In this document: in pieces, positions 7,021 to 14,750 of the stretch
How the letters are laid out: the number at the start of each line of letters is the position of its first letter
Position numbering within the stretch: the stretch's first letter is position 1
Assembly: GCA_903941105.1 (NCBI GenBank)
Contig: CAJANL010000064.1
Span: forward strand, 1-36,300
DNA: 36,300 nucleotides
Source of the DNA: an uncultured Rhodospirillaceae bacterium
Lineage (GTDB): Bacteria > Pseudomonadota > Alphaproteobacteria > Rhodospirillales > Magnetospirillaceae
Direction: 5' to 3'
Notes under the pieces: generated by a model
Told to the model about the DNA's origin: nothing
Seen by the model: the letters and a program-made list of their open reading frames with translations, nothing else
The model's database searches: none
Position numbers and translations under genes: made by a program

Positions 7021-8535
7021 ATGGGTATTGTCCGTTTCGTTGCCGTGGCTTTTGCGCTGTTGCTGTCCGCCGGCTCGGCCTGGGCCGACACCGAACGTCG
7101 TGTCGCCCTGATCATCGGCAACGACTCGTACAAGTCGCTCAAGCGCCTCGACAACGGTGTCAACGATGCCCGCGCCATGGCGGCCGAGCTGAAGGCCGCC
7201 GGGTTCGAGACGGTGCTGAAGACCAATGCCGGGCGCAAGGAGATGCACGCGGCGGTGACCGAGTTCGGCGGCAAGCTGGCCTCGGGCTCGGTGGGGCTGT
7301 TCTACTACGCCGGCCACGGCATCCAGTCGGCGGACAAGAACTTCCTGATCCCCGTCGATGCCGACCTGCAGAACGAGGACGACCTCGACGCCGACGCCAT
7401 CGATGCCGGCAAGGTCATGCGGGCCATGGAAGCGGCCCGCAACCGGCTCAACATCGTCATCCTCGATGCCTGCCGCGACAACCCGCTGCCTAAGGGCAGC
7501 CGTAGCGGGTCCCGCGGCCTGGCGGTGATCCCGGCCCCCACCGGCACCTTCGTCGCCTACGCCACCGGCCCCGGCAAGGTTGCCCAGGACGGCGACAGGG
7601 GCAGCAACGGGGTCTATACCGGCGAGCTGATCAAGGCGCTGCGCGAACCGGGCCTGCGGATCGAGGAGGTGTTCAAGAAGGCCGGCAATGCCGTCATGAA
7701 CAAGACCGGCGGCAAGCAGGTGCCGTGGACCCAGGCGTCGCTGCAGGGGGACTTCTACTTCCGGCCGGCCGGTGCCGCCCCGGTAGCGCGGGCCGAGCCT
7801 GCGCCGGTGGCTCCCGCGCCCGCCGTGTCCACCGTCGATCCGGTGGCGGTGGAGATGACCTACTGGCAGTCGGCCGAGAAGGCGGGCACCCTGTCGGCCT
7901 ATCAGGCCTATGCCAAGAAATTTCCGCACGGCCAGTTCATCGATCTGGCCCAGGCGAAGATCGCCGATCTGCGCAAGCAACAGCAGGCCTCGGTCGCCCC
8001 GGCGGCACCGGTGGCCAAGCCCGCCCCGGCACCGGTGGTCCGCTCCGAGAACGACGAGGTCAAGTTCCTCGTCCAGGACGCCAGCCGGCGGGCGCGGGCT
8101 GTGCAGCCGAAGGCGATCGAGGCGCAGCGCATGGGGGTGGCGAATGGGGGCAACCCCGCCAACGGCTATGGTGTTTTCGTCGGGACCGGTGGCGACCGTT
8201 ACGAGGGGGAAAAGCGCGACGGCAAGCGCAACGGCTATGGCGTCAACGTCTGGCCCGAAGGCCACCGGTTCGAGGGGGAGTGGCGTGATGATAAAATCAA
8301 CGGGTTAGGCGCCTTCTTTTTTTCCAGTGGCAGTCGCTGGGAGGGGGAGTGGAAGGACGGCAAGCGAAGCGGCTACGGCATTTTTTTCTACAAGGATGGC
8401 CGCATCTACGAAGGCGAGGCGCGTAACGACGACTGGAACGGTCGTGGCGTCATGACCTATGCGGATGGGCGGGTCGAGGCCGGCATCTGGCGTGACGACA
8501 AGCTGGTCCAGCCGTTTGCCGTCGCTGGTCGCTGA
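7021..8535 (+). CDS. Exported caspase-like (peptidase C14) protein with C-terminal MORN repeats
   Basis: 504 aa with a strong AGGAGGGG ribosome-binding site before ATG 7021. Signal peptide MGIVRFVAVAFALLLSAGSAWA; C14 domain (about 24-250) with ERRVALIIGND, catalytic His99 in YYAGHG and catalytic Cys151 in LDACRDNP. The domain ends in KTGGKQVPWTQASLQGDFYF, almost identical at DNA level to the left-edge gene. Next are a YWQSAEKAGTL-YQAY-FPHGQF motif, an Ala/Pro linker and about four to five MORN repeats (about 385-500; DRYEGEKRDGKRNGYG, HRFEGEWRDDKINGLG, SRWEGEWKDGKRSGYG, RIYEGEARNDDWNGRG). MORN repeats bind lipids or partner proteins, so this caspase may be held at a membrane or in a complex. 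It lies 11 bases before the DUF4384-like gene, clearly in one operon. Confidence 0.88.
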   Translation: MGIVRFVAVAFALLLSAGSAWADTERRVALIIGNDSYKSLKRLDNGVNDARAMAAELKAAGFETVLKTNAGRKEMHAAVTEFGGKLASGSVGLFYYAGHGIQSADKNFLIPVDADLQNEDDLDADAIDAGKVMRAMEAARNRLNIVILDACRDNPLPKGSRSGSRGLAVIPAPTGTFVAYATGPGKVAQDGDRGSNGVYTGELIKALREPGLRIEEVFKKAGNAVMNKTGGKQVPWTQASLQGDFYFRPAGAAPVARAEPAPVAPAPAVSTVDPVAVEMTYWQSAEKAGTLSAYQAYAKKFPHGQFIDLAQAKIADLRKQQQASVAPAAPVAKPAPAPVVRSENDEVKFLVQDASRRARAVQPKAIEAQRMGVANGGNPANGYGVFVGTGGDRYEGEKRDGKRNGYGVNVWPEGHRFEGEWRDDKINGLGAFFFSSGSRWEGEWKDGKRSGYGIFFYKDGRIYEGEARNDDWNGRGVMTYADGRVEAGIWRDDKLVQPFAVAGR

Positions 8536-8546
8536 GGGACACTGCC

Positions 8547-10031
8547 ATGCGCCGGACCTCGGGGATCATCTGTGTTGTCGCACTGCTCGCCTGCGGCGGG
8601 GCGCCGGCCCTGGCCCAGACGCAGGCGGCGCCCGAGGCGGCCTCGGTGTTCGACAAGATCGGCGATGAGCTGATTTCCGGCCTGGGTGCCCAGGGCAACG
8701 TCATCGATGGCCTGAAGGCTAAGTTCTCCGGCGGCGGTGCCATCGCCATCTGGCCGCTGGGCGAAAAGGACGCGCCGTTGCCCAAGCCGGTACTGGAGGC
8801 CTGGAACGACACCCTGACCGACTCGCTGCTGCGCTCCGCCAAGGGGCGTCATCGCTTCGTCACCCGCGCCGATCTCGGCGCCATCATGCGTGAGGCCGAG
8901 CATTCCGAGGTGGTCGATGGTGGCAACCCGGTCGCCGCCGTACTGAAGGGATCGAAGGCCGAGTATCTGGTCTCCGGCCGGGCGCGGGTGGTGGACAACG
9001 GCATCGCGGTCTCTTATCGCCTGCTGGAGGTCAAGACCGGCTCGCCGCGTGCCGCCAGCCGCGAATACGTCGTTCCGGTGGACTTCGCCCGCAGCGCGGT
9101 TAACACGGATTCCCTGGCACTCGATGCCGCCATGGCCGATGCCGCGACCTATTTCGCCAAAACCATTCCCGATCTGGCGGTGCTGAAGAATTTAGGCATC
9201 CGGCAGGCCGACAGCGGGGTGGAGACGCCGCTGGGCCGGTACCTGTCGCAGCGGGTGGCCGACGCCGTCGTCGAGCGGGCCTCGAACGCCCTGACCGAAC
9301 GGCGGGTGCGCGTGGTCGAGGCGGCCCTCGACAGCGCCGCCATCAAGGCCATGAAAAGCCGCAGCGTCAACGCCGCCCTGGCCGCCGAACCCGGCACCTA
9401 CACCTTCGAGGGCGCCTACTGGCAACTGGATCAGGTGGTCGAGCTTCGCCTTGCCGCCGTCAATCCGGCCGGCGAACGCTATAGCTGGTCCAAGCGCATC
9501 TTCAAGGCGTCGGTGCGGCCCGAACTCGTCGGACGCGCCCAGCAGGCGGAGTGGACCAGGCCACCGGCCGACGGTTGGGGAAAAAGCCCCGGCATCGGCC
9601 CGATCACTCTCGACCTGTCCAGCAACAAGGGCGCCAACCCCTCCTATCGTATCGGCGAGACCATGGTGTTGCTGCTGCGGCTGGGGGAGGTGGCCCATGT
9701 GAGCTGCTTCTATCGCCAGGTCGACGGCAAGACCATGAAGATCTTCCCCAATCGCTATTCTCCGTCGGGCCGGGTCCCGGCGCGGGCGGCGGTGGAAATC
9801 CCCGGTGGTGCCATGCCCTTTTCCTTTCGGGTGGAGGAGCCGGAGGGCGTCGAGCGGGTCAAATGCTTCGCCGCCGACCAGGACCTGTCGGCCCAGTTGC
9901 CCAAGGAGGTCAGCGGCCAGGACCTCGTCCCCCTTCCCGCAGCCACCGCCGATCGCTTGAGCGAGATCTACCGCACCATCCCCAATGCCAAAATCAGCGA
10001 AGCCACCATGGTGGTGACGGTGCACAAGTAA
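8547..10031 (+). CDS. Exported TolB-N/FlgO-like protein with DUF4384-like C-terminal domain
   Basis: 494 aa with signal peptide (IICVVALLACGGAPALA) and GAGGGA before ATG 8547. Residues about 60-180 (AIAIWPLGE, LTDSLLRSAKGRHRFVTRADL, GSKAEYLVSGRARV) have the layout of the TolB-N/CsgG/FlgO type of alpha/beta domain. The C-terminal part (about 360-470: YRIGETMVLLLRLGEVAHVS, YRQVDGKTMKIFPN, FSFRVEEPEG) matches DUF4384, a beta-rich domain often found next to or fused with caspase and kinase domains. That association fits the caspase gene 11 bases upstream. No catalytic motif is evident. A role as periplasmic sensor or partner of the caspases is inference. Confidence 0.78.
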   Translation: MRRTSGIICVVALLACGGAPALAQTQAAPEAASVFDKIGDELISGLGAQGNVIDGLKAKFSGGGAIAIWPLGEKDAPLPKPVLEAWNDTLTDSLLRSAKGRHRFVTRADLGAIMREAEHSEVVDGGNPVAAVLKGSKAEYLVSGRARVVDNGIAVSYRLLEVKTGSPRAASREYVVPVDFARSAVNTDSLALDAAMADAATYFAKTIPDLAVLKNLGIRQADSGVETPLGRYLSQRVADAVVERASNALTERRVRVVEAALDSAAIKAMKSRSVNAALAAEPGTYTFEGAYWQLDQVVELRLAAVNPAGERYSWSKRIFKASVRPELVGRAQQAEWTRPPADGWGKSPGIGPITLDLSSNKGANPSYRIGETMVLLLRLGEVAHVSCFYRQVDGKTMKIFPNRYSPSGRVPARAAVEIPGGAMPFSFRVEEPEGVERVKCFAADQDLSAQLPKEVSGQDLVPLPAATADRLSEIYRTIPNAKISEATMVVTVHK

Positions 10032-10087
10032 ATTTTCTCCCCGGTCCATCCATGCCTGAACTGGCATCTGTGGCCGAGGAGGAAAAA

Positions 10088-10795
10088 ATGCGTGTTCGGA
10101 CGGGATTGGCGGCGCTGGCGATGGGGTTGGTCGTGGCGACGTCGGGCGGCGCGGTTCAGGCGGCGCGTGCCACCCTGCCGGGGCAGACTCCCGAGGACAT
10201 CCAGCACATGGTGGTGGAAGAGGCGGCGCGGGCCGGTCTCTCGCCGGAACTGGCCCTGGCGGTGGCCAAGGTGGAATCCGGCTTCAATGCGGCGGCGTTG
10301 AGTTCCGCCGGGGCGCGCGGCGTGATGCAGATCATGCCGGCCACCGCCCGGGGCGAGTTCGGCGTCGGCGCCGACCTTCTGTGGAGCCCGGCGGTGAACA
10401 TCCGTCTCGGCGTGGCCTATCTCAAGGGCCTGCTCGACTATTACGGCCGCGAGGAGTTCGCCCTGTCGCACTACAACGGCGGCTCTCGCGTCGGCCCGCC
10501 GCCCTATTCGCAGGTCATCCCGGAGACGCGCGACTACGTCAATGCCGTGCTGTCATGGAAGCAGCGTTTCGAGTCGCAAGGCGGCGCCCGCGTGATCCTG
10601 GCCAATCTCGGCACCATCACGCCGCGCCAGTTGGCCCCTGGCAAGGTGGCGGCGCGTCAGGTGGCCGTCCGGCAGGAAACCAGCCGCCCGCAGCCGGTGC
10701 GCCGGACCGCGTCCAGTTCGTCGACGGGCGGCTGGGTGTCGGTGGGCGACTGGAACGGCGGCGCCGTGCGCGGCAGCGGAATCGACCGGTGGTAG
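10088..10795 (+). CDS. Lytic transglycosylase (SLT family 1)
   Basis: 235 aa with a very good ribosome-binding site (GAGGAGGAAAAA) before ATG 10088. Signal peptide MRVRTGLAALAMGLVVATSGGAVQA. The SLT domain (about 35-160) shows LSPELALAVAKVESGFN with catalytic Glu63, the ALSSAGARGVMQIMPATA motif, and NIRLGVAYLKGLLDYYG then ALSHYNGG. It should cleave the MurNAc-GlcNAc bond of peptidoglycan with formation of 1,6-anhydroMurNAc. The C-terminal tail is basic and low-complexity (KVAARQVAVRQETSRPQPVR) and ends GIDRW, echoing the end of the TIGR02594 hydrolase. It is the last gene of the run of exported proteins, 56 bases after the DUF4384-like gene. Confidence 0.9.
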   Translation: MRVRTGLAALAMGLVVATSGGAVQAARATLPGQTPEDIQHMVVEEAARAGLSPELALAVAKVESGFNAAALSSAGARGVMQIMPATARGEFGVGADLLWSPAVNIRLGVAYLKGLLDYYGREEFALSHYNGGSRVGPPPYSQVIPETRDYVNAVLSWKQRFESQGGARVILANLGTITPRQLAPGKVAARQVAVRQETSRPQPVRRTASSSSTGGWVSVGDWNGGAVRGSGIDRW

Positions 10796-10831
10796 CATCC
10801 GCTATTCGCAGGCAGCCGGCTGAGCTATCCT

Positions 10832-10858
10832 GCCCCCTTCGAGGAAGCCGAGGGGGGC
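10832..10858 (+). promoter_or_regulatory. Hairpin masking the likely ribosome-binding site of the three-gene operon
   Basis: A 10-bp stem (GCCCCCTTCG / CGAGGGGGGC, one G-T pair) with a 7-base loop lies in the gap between the transglycosylase and the next gene. Its 3' arm contains GAGGGGGG, the best Shine-Dalgarno-like sequence for ATG 10866. Folding would hide it. There is no T-run, so plain termination is less likely than translational control or attenuation. Confidence 0.4.
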
Positions 10859-10865
10859 TTGGCGG

Positions 10866-12470
10866 ATGGGGGCGTTCAACACGGGCAGCATTCTCAGGGG
10901 CGGCGTCAGCGCCGAGCTGTCCGCCCTGCTGCGCGGCGTCGGCGAGGCCGAGATCGAGGGAACTCCGCGTTTCGCCGCCTGGGACTGCCGGGCCATGACG
11001 GCGGCCGTCGTTGGCCGCTCCTACGCCCCCGACCTGCTGGAACTGTGCCATCTGGTCACCGTCGCCGAGGCCTGCGGCCGGGGGCGCGAGGGCTACGAGC
11101 GGTTGTTCTGGGACTCCGGTCTGGCCCGTCCGGCCGCCCTGCGCGGTTTCATCGCCCAGCGGGTCCAGCGTCACGGCTGGCGCCGCCAGGGGTTCGCCAT
11201 GACCGAGGCCGGCGTCGAGATCGGCACGGCCGACTCGCGGCGCTTCACCGTCAATTACCGCCGGATGCCCTATCTCTGCGCCCTGATGGATTTCGCCGTG
11301 GCGGCGCTCGGATTTCCGGCGGTGGATGCGGTGCTGGCACCGCTGTTCGCCCAGCCTGGTGCTCCCGCCTCGGCCACCGTGGCTGTGACCGCCAACGCCC
11401 TGGCCCGCGGCCTGCACGCCTTCCTGAAGGACCATCTTTCCGGCCAGCAGCACCAGCGCAAGTTCGCCCGGATGGTGGACCACCTGATCGGCCGGATGGG
11501 TCCCGGCTTCGATCCCTCGGACATCGATGACGAGGCGGTGCTGTCGTTCTGGCTGGCGAATTCGGCGGCGGCGGCGGAGGCCGGCTGCGACTTCAAGACC
11601 TTCGAGTCGGTGTACCGCTCGTTCCTTGCCCTGTTGCCGGTGCTGGATGCGGCGCTTCGCCTCGGTGGGCTGGACGGTGCCATCCCCATGGGCAAGGACC
11701 GGGAGGCGGGCGAGATCGACCCGGAACTGCTGGCCCGATCCATGGCCGAGATCGTCGAGGAGGAGTGGGCCAATCCGCTGGTTCTCCTCCAGGAGCCGCC
11801 GGCCGATCGCGTGAAGTTCCTCAACGGGCGGGAAATGGCTGACCTTGCCGCCCTGGTCGAACCGGGCCGCGCCGGGTTCCGCCTGCCGCTGTCGGTGATG
11901 CGTCACGAGGTGTTCGGGGCGCTTCAACGTCGCCTGACCGAGGAACTGCGCGGGCAGGCCGATGCCGGCCGGCTGCTGACGGTTATCGAGCAACCGGTGC
12001 CCAGCGATTATGCCGCCTGGCTGGAGCGCTACGCCCAACTGGAGCGACACATGGAGAAGGCCCTGCGCGCCAGCCTGCACGCCCTGTCCATGACCAGCAG
12101 TGCCACCGCTGCGGTTCTCGCCCTTGACCTGGCCCCCGGCCTGGATCCCCGCCGGGTGGCGGCACGTTTCGGCGTCGTCGTCGCCTTCCCGGGCGGCAAG
12201 GCGGCTTCATCCGAGGAGCCGGATCTGACGGCGCTGCTGCACGAGGCGCGTCAGGCGCATCAATCGCTCAACCGCAAGGGGTTCGACCGCGACACCGACC
12301 ATGGCCTCCGGGAGGCCTTCGAGGCTGGAATCCCCGCGCTGCAGGCGGTTCTGCGCGCGACGACCGGCATGTGCCGACGCCTCCTCGGCATGGACGCGGC
12401 GGCCCGGTTTCCGCGGGATCGCGACATATTCCGCCGACACCTGGCGACGCTGTACGGAGACGGATCATGA
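10866..12470 (+). CDS. Unrecognised 534-aa soluble, mostly helical protein
   Basis: 534 aa, no signal peptide and no convincing membrane segment. The sequence is rich in Ala, Leu and Arg with heptad-like stretches, suggesting an all-helical protein. Landmarks include HLVTVAEACGRGREGYERLFWDS near the N-terminus, YRRMPYLCALMDFAVAALGF around residue 140 and DYAAWLERYAQLERHMEKAL around 380. I do not recognise a family or any catalytic motif. The stop overlaps the next start as ATGA, so expression is translationally coupled to the 179-aa gene. It opens a three-gene operon directly after the exported caspase cluster. It is probably cytoplasmic, in contrast to that cluster; a regulatory or scaffold role is only a guess. 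Confidence 0.8.
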   Translation: MGAFNTGSILRGGVSAELSALLRGVGEAEIEGTPRFAAWDCRAMTAAVVGRSYAPDLLELCHLVTVAEACGRGREGYERLFWDSGLARPAALRGFIAQRVQRHGWRRQGFAMTEAGVEIGTADSRRFTVNYRRMPYLCALMDFAVAALGFPAVDAVLAPLFAQPGAPASATVAVTANALARGLHAFLKDHLSGQQHQRKFARMVDHLIGRMGPGFDPSDIDDEAVLSFWLANSAAAAEAGCDFKTFESVYRSFLALLPVLDAALRLGGLDGAIPMGKDREAGEIDPELLARSMAEIVEEEWANPLVLLQEPPADRVKFLNGREMADLAALVEPGRAGFRLPLSVMRHEVFGALQRRLTEELRGQADAGRLLTVIEQPVPSDYAAWLERYAQLERHMEKALRASLHALSMTSSATAAVLALDLAPGLDPRRVAARFGVVVAFPGGKAASSEEPDLTALLHEARQAHQSLNRKGFDRDTDHGLREAFEAGIPALQAVLRATTGMCRRLLGMDAAARFPRDRDIFRRHLATLYGDGS

Positions 12471-13006
12471 CCGAGCGCTGGAACCCCGACGGGATGGCTT
12501 ATCGTGTCGCCTCGGCCCTGTTCGACGGGGCGGAGCGGGCCTCGGCCATTCTGGCCGATGCGGAGGGCGAGCGCGGCATCGGCCCCACCGATCTGATGGG
12601 CTACATTTCCGATCCCCACCACCGCCGGGCGGCACGGATCGAGGCCGCCCTGAACGTGGATGCCAAGCTGCGCGGCGATTTCGAGCATCTGATGCGGCGG
12701 ATGGCAATGGTCTCCATCCCCCGGTTGGCGGCGGCCAGCAGCGGAATGGTGACCACGCGCACCGCCGAAGGATGCCGCATCACCCTGCGTCCCTCCCGCG
12801 CCGATTCCAGCCAGGTCTATGTCGTCATCAAGCTCGATGATCTCGCGGCGGCCCCCCAGTCCCTGTTCGTCTGGGGCTCCCATCGCAGCCCGCTTCGCCA
12901 TCCCCTGCCACCACCGCAGGGCGGGAATCTGCAGGTTCTGATGGATGAGGCTTCCGAGCTGGTGTCGGCGCTGCGCGATGTGGATGCCGAGGTATTCCTG
13001 CGATGA
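12467..13006 (+). CDS. Unrecognised 179-aa protein, possibly anti-sigma-like N-terminus
   Basis: 179 aa starting at ATG 12467 inside the ATGA overlap with the previous gene. No signal peptide or membrane segment. Residues about 40-75 (DLMGYISDPHHRRAARIEAA, followed by LNVDAKLRGDFEHLM) resemble the small helical N-terminal segment of anti-sigma-factor-like proteins, but the zinc-binding HxxxCxxC motif is absent. The C-terminal half (CRITLRPSRADSSQVYVVIK, FVWGSHR, LVSALRDVDAEVFLR) looks like a small beta domain. I cannot assign a family with confidence. It is coupled by another ATGA overlap to the Lon-like membrane protein, so the three products are probably made in fixed proportion and may form a complex. 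Confidence 0.75.
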   Translation: MTERWNPDGMAYRVASALFDGAERASAILADAEGERGIGPTDLMGYISDPHHRRAARIEAALNVDAKLRGDFEHLMRRMAMVSIPRLAAASSGMVTTRTAEGCRITLRPSRADSSQVYVVIKLDDLAAAPQSLFVWGSHRSPLRHPLPPPQGGNLQVLMDEASELVSALRDVDAEVFLR

Positions 13007-14280
13007 AACCCCGCTCGCGAGTCCTGATTGCCACCACCCGTGGCCCCAGCACGGTACAGCGCATCACCCCCGAGGATGCCGAGGTGTCGTCGGTGGTCTG
13101 CCTCGACGGCAAGGCCATGTCCTTGCCGATCAGCCCCGCCTACGAGCACTTCGTCCGTCATCCCACCGGCGTGATCGAACGGCATTTCGGCCATCCCTCC
13201 TTCCGTCTCGATGTGGAACAGCCCATCGACGACGGCACGAGCTGGCAGTTGGGCGTCTTCATCGCCCATGCCCTGGACTCCGCCAAGGCGCTCGCCGGCC
13301 GGGGCGAGTCCTGCGACCGCCTGATCTGGTGCACCGGCGAGGTCGACCATGATCTGGCGGTGCGCCCGGTCGAGCACGTGGCAGAGAAGATCGAGCGCTC
13401 CGAAGCGGTGCTTCGGGCCGCCGTTGCCGAAGGCACGCCGGTGCTGGTGCTGCTGCCGCGCGGCAATGCCTCCGAGGCGGCGCCACGCTGGCTGGCGGAA
13501 TTGCGTGATCAGGTGCGCATCGTGCCGGTCGACGGCGCCGTTCAAATCTGTCGGGAACTGGGGGTGGCCATGGGACGGTCCGAAATCGAAGAGTCGCCCC
13601 CGCCGCAACGGCGATCGCCATCGTTCCTGGCCGTCTCGGTCATGGTCCTGGCGGTGGCGCTGTCCGCGCTGGCCTGGATTCTGTTCGGCTCCATGGACAA
13701 GGGGGCCGTGCCGGCCCTTCCCGTGCCGCCACATGCCGCTGCCCCACCGGCGGCCGAGAACGTCATCGCCTCACCCTCCGCGCCGCTGTTGCTCGGCCTG
13801 GCCGAACTGCGCCGGCCCGGTGGCGGCGAATGCCGGCCGGAGGCGGGCGGCCTCACCGCCACGCCGCTCGATCTCGACGATCAGGGCCGCTTCTCGCCGT
13901 CGCGGCTGGCCGGCCTTTGCGCCATCAAGTTCTCCGTGCGGAGCCGCGAGCGCGGTCGATACATATGGGCCTTCGCCCAACTGGTGCCGGAACGGATATT
14001 CCTGCTTGCCGACACCAGCCGCCTGAGGGATGCCGAGGTCAAGGGCGAGGGCGAGGCCAGTTGGACGGTTCCGCTGATGGAGGGCCGCACCAAGCCGCTG
14101 CGCTACGTCTTCGTGGCGCTTTCCTCGCCCGAACCGCTGACCGATGCCGTGAATATGGTGCCGCGCCACATCGACTGGAGCGGCGAGAAATCCTTTAATC
14201 AGGAATTCAAGGCCCTCGCTGCCGATCTGGCGAGCCGCGGCGTCACTATCGTGATGGCGGCCCATGAGGCGATGCCGTGA
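13003..14280 (+). CDS. Single-pass membrane protein with N-terminal Lon-protease-like (S16) domain
   Basis: 425 aa. Residues about 25-190 carry the landmarks of a compact Lon (S16) proteolytic domain: DDGTSWQLGVFIAHAL (Ser80 where Lon has GPSAG), CTGEVDHDLAVRPVEHVAEK (Lon: TGEI...V.PIGGLKEK) and a Val/Leu-rich strand before LPRGN (Lon: V-L-IP-N). The nearest lysine, Lys129, is two residues beyond the catalytic-Lys position in a simple alignment, so activity is uncertain. There is no AAA+ ATPase part. A Pro/Arg linker leads to one membrane helix (about 207-229, SFLAVSVMVLAVALSALAWIL), then about 195 residues, probably periplasmic, with RYIWAFAQLVPERIFLLAD. The gene ends the coupled three-gene operon. 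It could link the cytoplasm to the periplasmic caspase cluster (inference). No known protein is named. Confidence 0.75.
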   Translation: MKPRSRVLIATTRGPSTVQRITPEDAEVSSVVCLDGKAMSLPISPAYEHFVRHPTGVIERHFGHPSFRLDVEQPIDDGTSWQLGVFIAHALDSAKALAGRGESCDRLIWCTGEVDHDLAVRPVEHVAEKIERSEAVLRAAVAEGTPVLVLLPRGNASEAAPRWLAELRDQVRIVPVDGAVQICRELGVAMGRSEIEESPPPQRRSPSFLAVSVMVLAVALSALAWILFGSMDKGAVPALPVPPHAAAPPAAENVIASPSAPLLLGLAELRRPGGGECRPEAGGLTATPLDLDDQGRFSPSRLAGLCAIKFSVRSRERGRYIWAFAQLVPERIFLLADTSRLRDAEVKGEGEASWTVPLMEGRTKPLRYVFVALSSPEPLTDAVNMVPRHIDWSGEKSFNQEFKALAADLASRGVTIVMAAHEAMP

Positions 14281-14431
14281 TCACCTCTCGCGCGGACTCA
14301 TGATCATTGCCCGGTGGCACTCAGCACCTCGGTCTGCGCTCCCGAAGGGGCAGCCCGAAAAAACATGTAACACGTCTTTAACTTTGGCGTGGTAGCCTAG
14401 TAATCGGGAAGCTCCAGAAAGGGAGGCCGCC

Positions 14432-14644
14432 ATGTCGAGAACGATCCCAGCAGGCCGCGTGCCAATGATTGCCGCTTGGTTGGCGGCTCGTGGGCATGAT
14501 CTGGTTACCGCGCCGGACAGTCTGGTGGCTCTGGCCATCGACGAACCCTATTGGCCGGGTGACCAGGAAATTGCCGAGCGGCACGATCCCTTTGGTGACA
14601 ACGAACGCTGGCCGCAAGGCGATCCTCCGCCCTACGCCCGCTGA
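14432..14644 (+). CDS. Small hypothetical protein, 70 aa
   Basis: 70 aa preceded by AGGGAGG 6 bases before ATG 14432, which is a good translation start. The protein has a short non-polar helix (VPMIAAWLAARGHDL) and an acidic, Trp/Pro-rich tail (YWPGDQEIAERHDPFGDNER). No signal peptide and no known domain. It stands alone, 151 bases after the Lon-like gene, and is followed at once by a hairpin. The upstream 14281-14431 shows no feature I can name. The function is unknown. Confidence 0.6.
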   Translation: MSRTIPAGRVPMIAAWLAARGHDLVTAPDSLVALAIDEPYWPGDQEIAERHDPFGDNERWPQGDPPPYAR

Positions 14645-14649
14645 CGTTC

Positions 14650-14673
14650 GGTGAGCCGCTGAGGCGGCTCGCC
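14650..14673 (+). terminator. Hairpin after the 70-aa gene, weak terminator
   Basis: The stem GGTGAGCCGC / GCGGCTCGCC (one G-T pair) with a four-base loop begins 6 bases after the stop codon. Only a weak T-rich stretch (TTGTCTG) follows, so it is a poor intrinsic terminator by itself. A better one lies at 14720. Confidence 0.4.
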
Positions 14674-14719
14674 TTGTCTGCCCCTATCAGGCGCGGCCTT
14701 TCCTGCCGTGTTGTATTGG

Positions 14720-14750
14720 TCGCCGGCCCTCGCGCCGGCGATTTTCATTT
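14720..14750 (+). terminator. Intrinsic terminator with duplicated 3' arm
   Basis: The stem TCGCCGGC (14720-14727) / GCCGGCGA (14734-14741) is followed by TTTTCATTTT. The 3' arm plus T-tract is repeated directly at 14754-14770, so the 5' arm could pair with either copy. This is the likely end of transcription from the 70-aa gene. Confidence 0.6.

Noticed and set aside
6730..8265. A 511-codon minus-strand open frame opposite the MORN caspase
   Set aside because: Shadow frame; the plus strand carries an intact catalytic dyad, signal peptide and ribosome-binding site.
7000..8535. Frameshift in the MORN caspase
   Set aside because: The frame stays open with regular MORN repeats up to the stop at 8535, and the next gene follows after 11 bases.
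12840..12960. CRISPR or other array-like repeats, considered throughout the window
   Set aside because: Only short two-copy repeats were found; no series of regularly spaced repeats exists.
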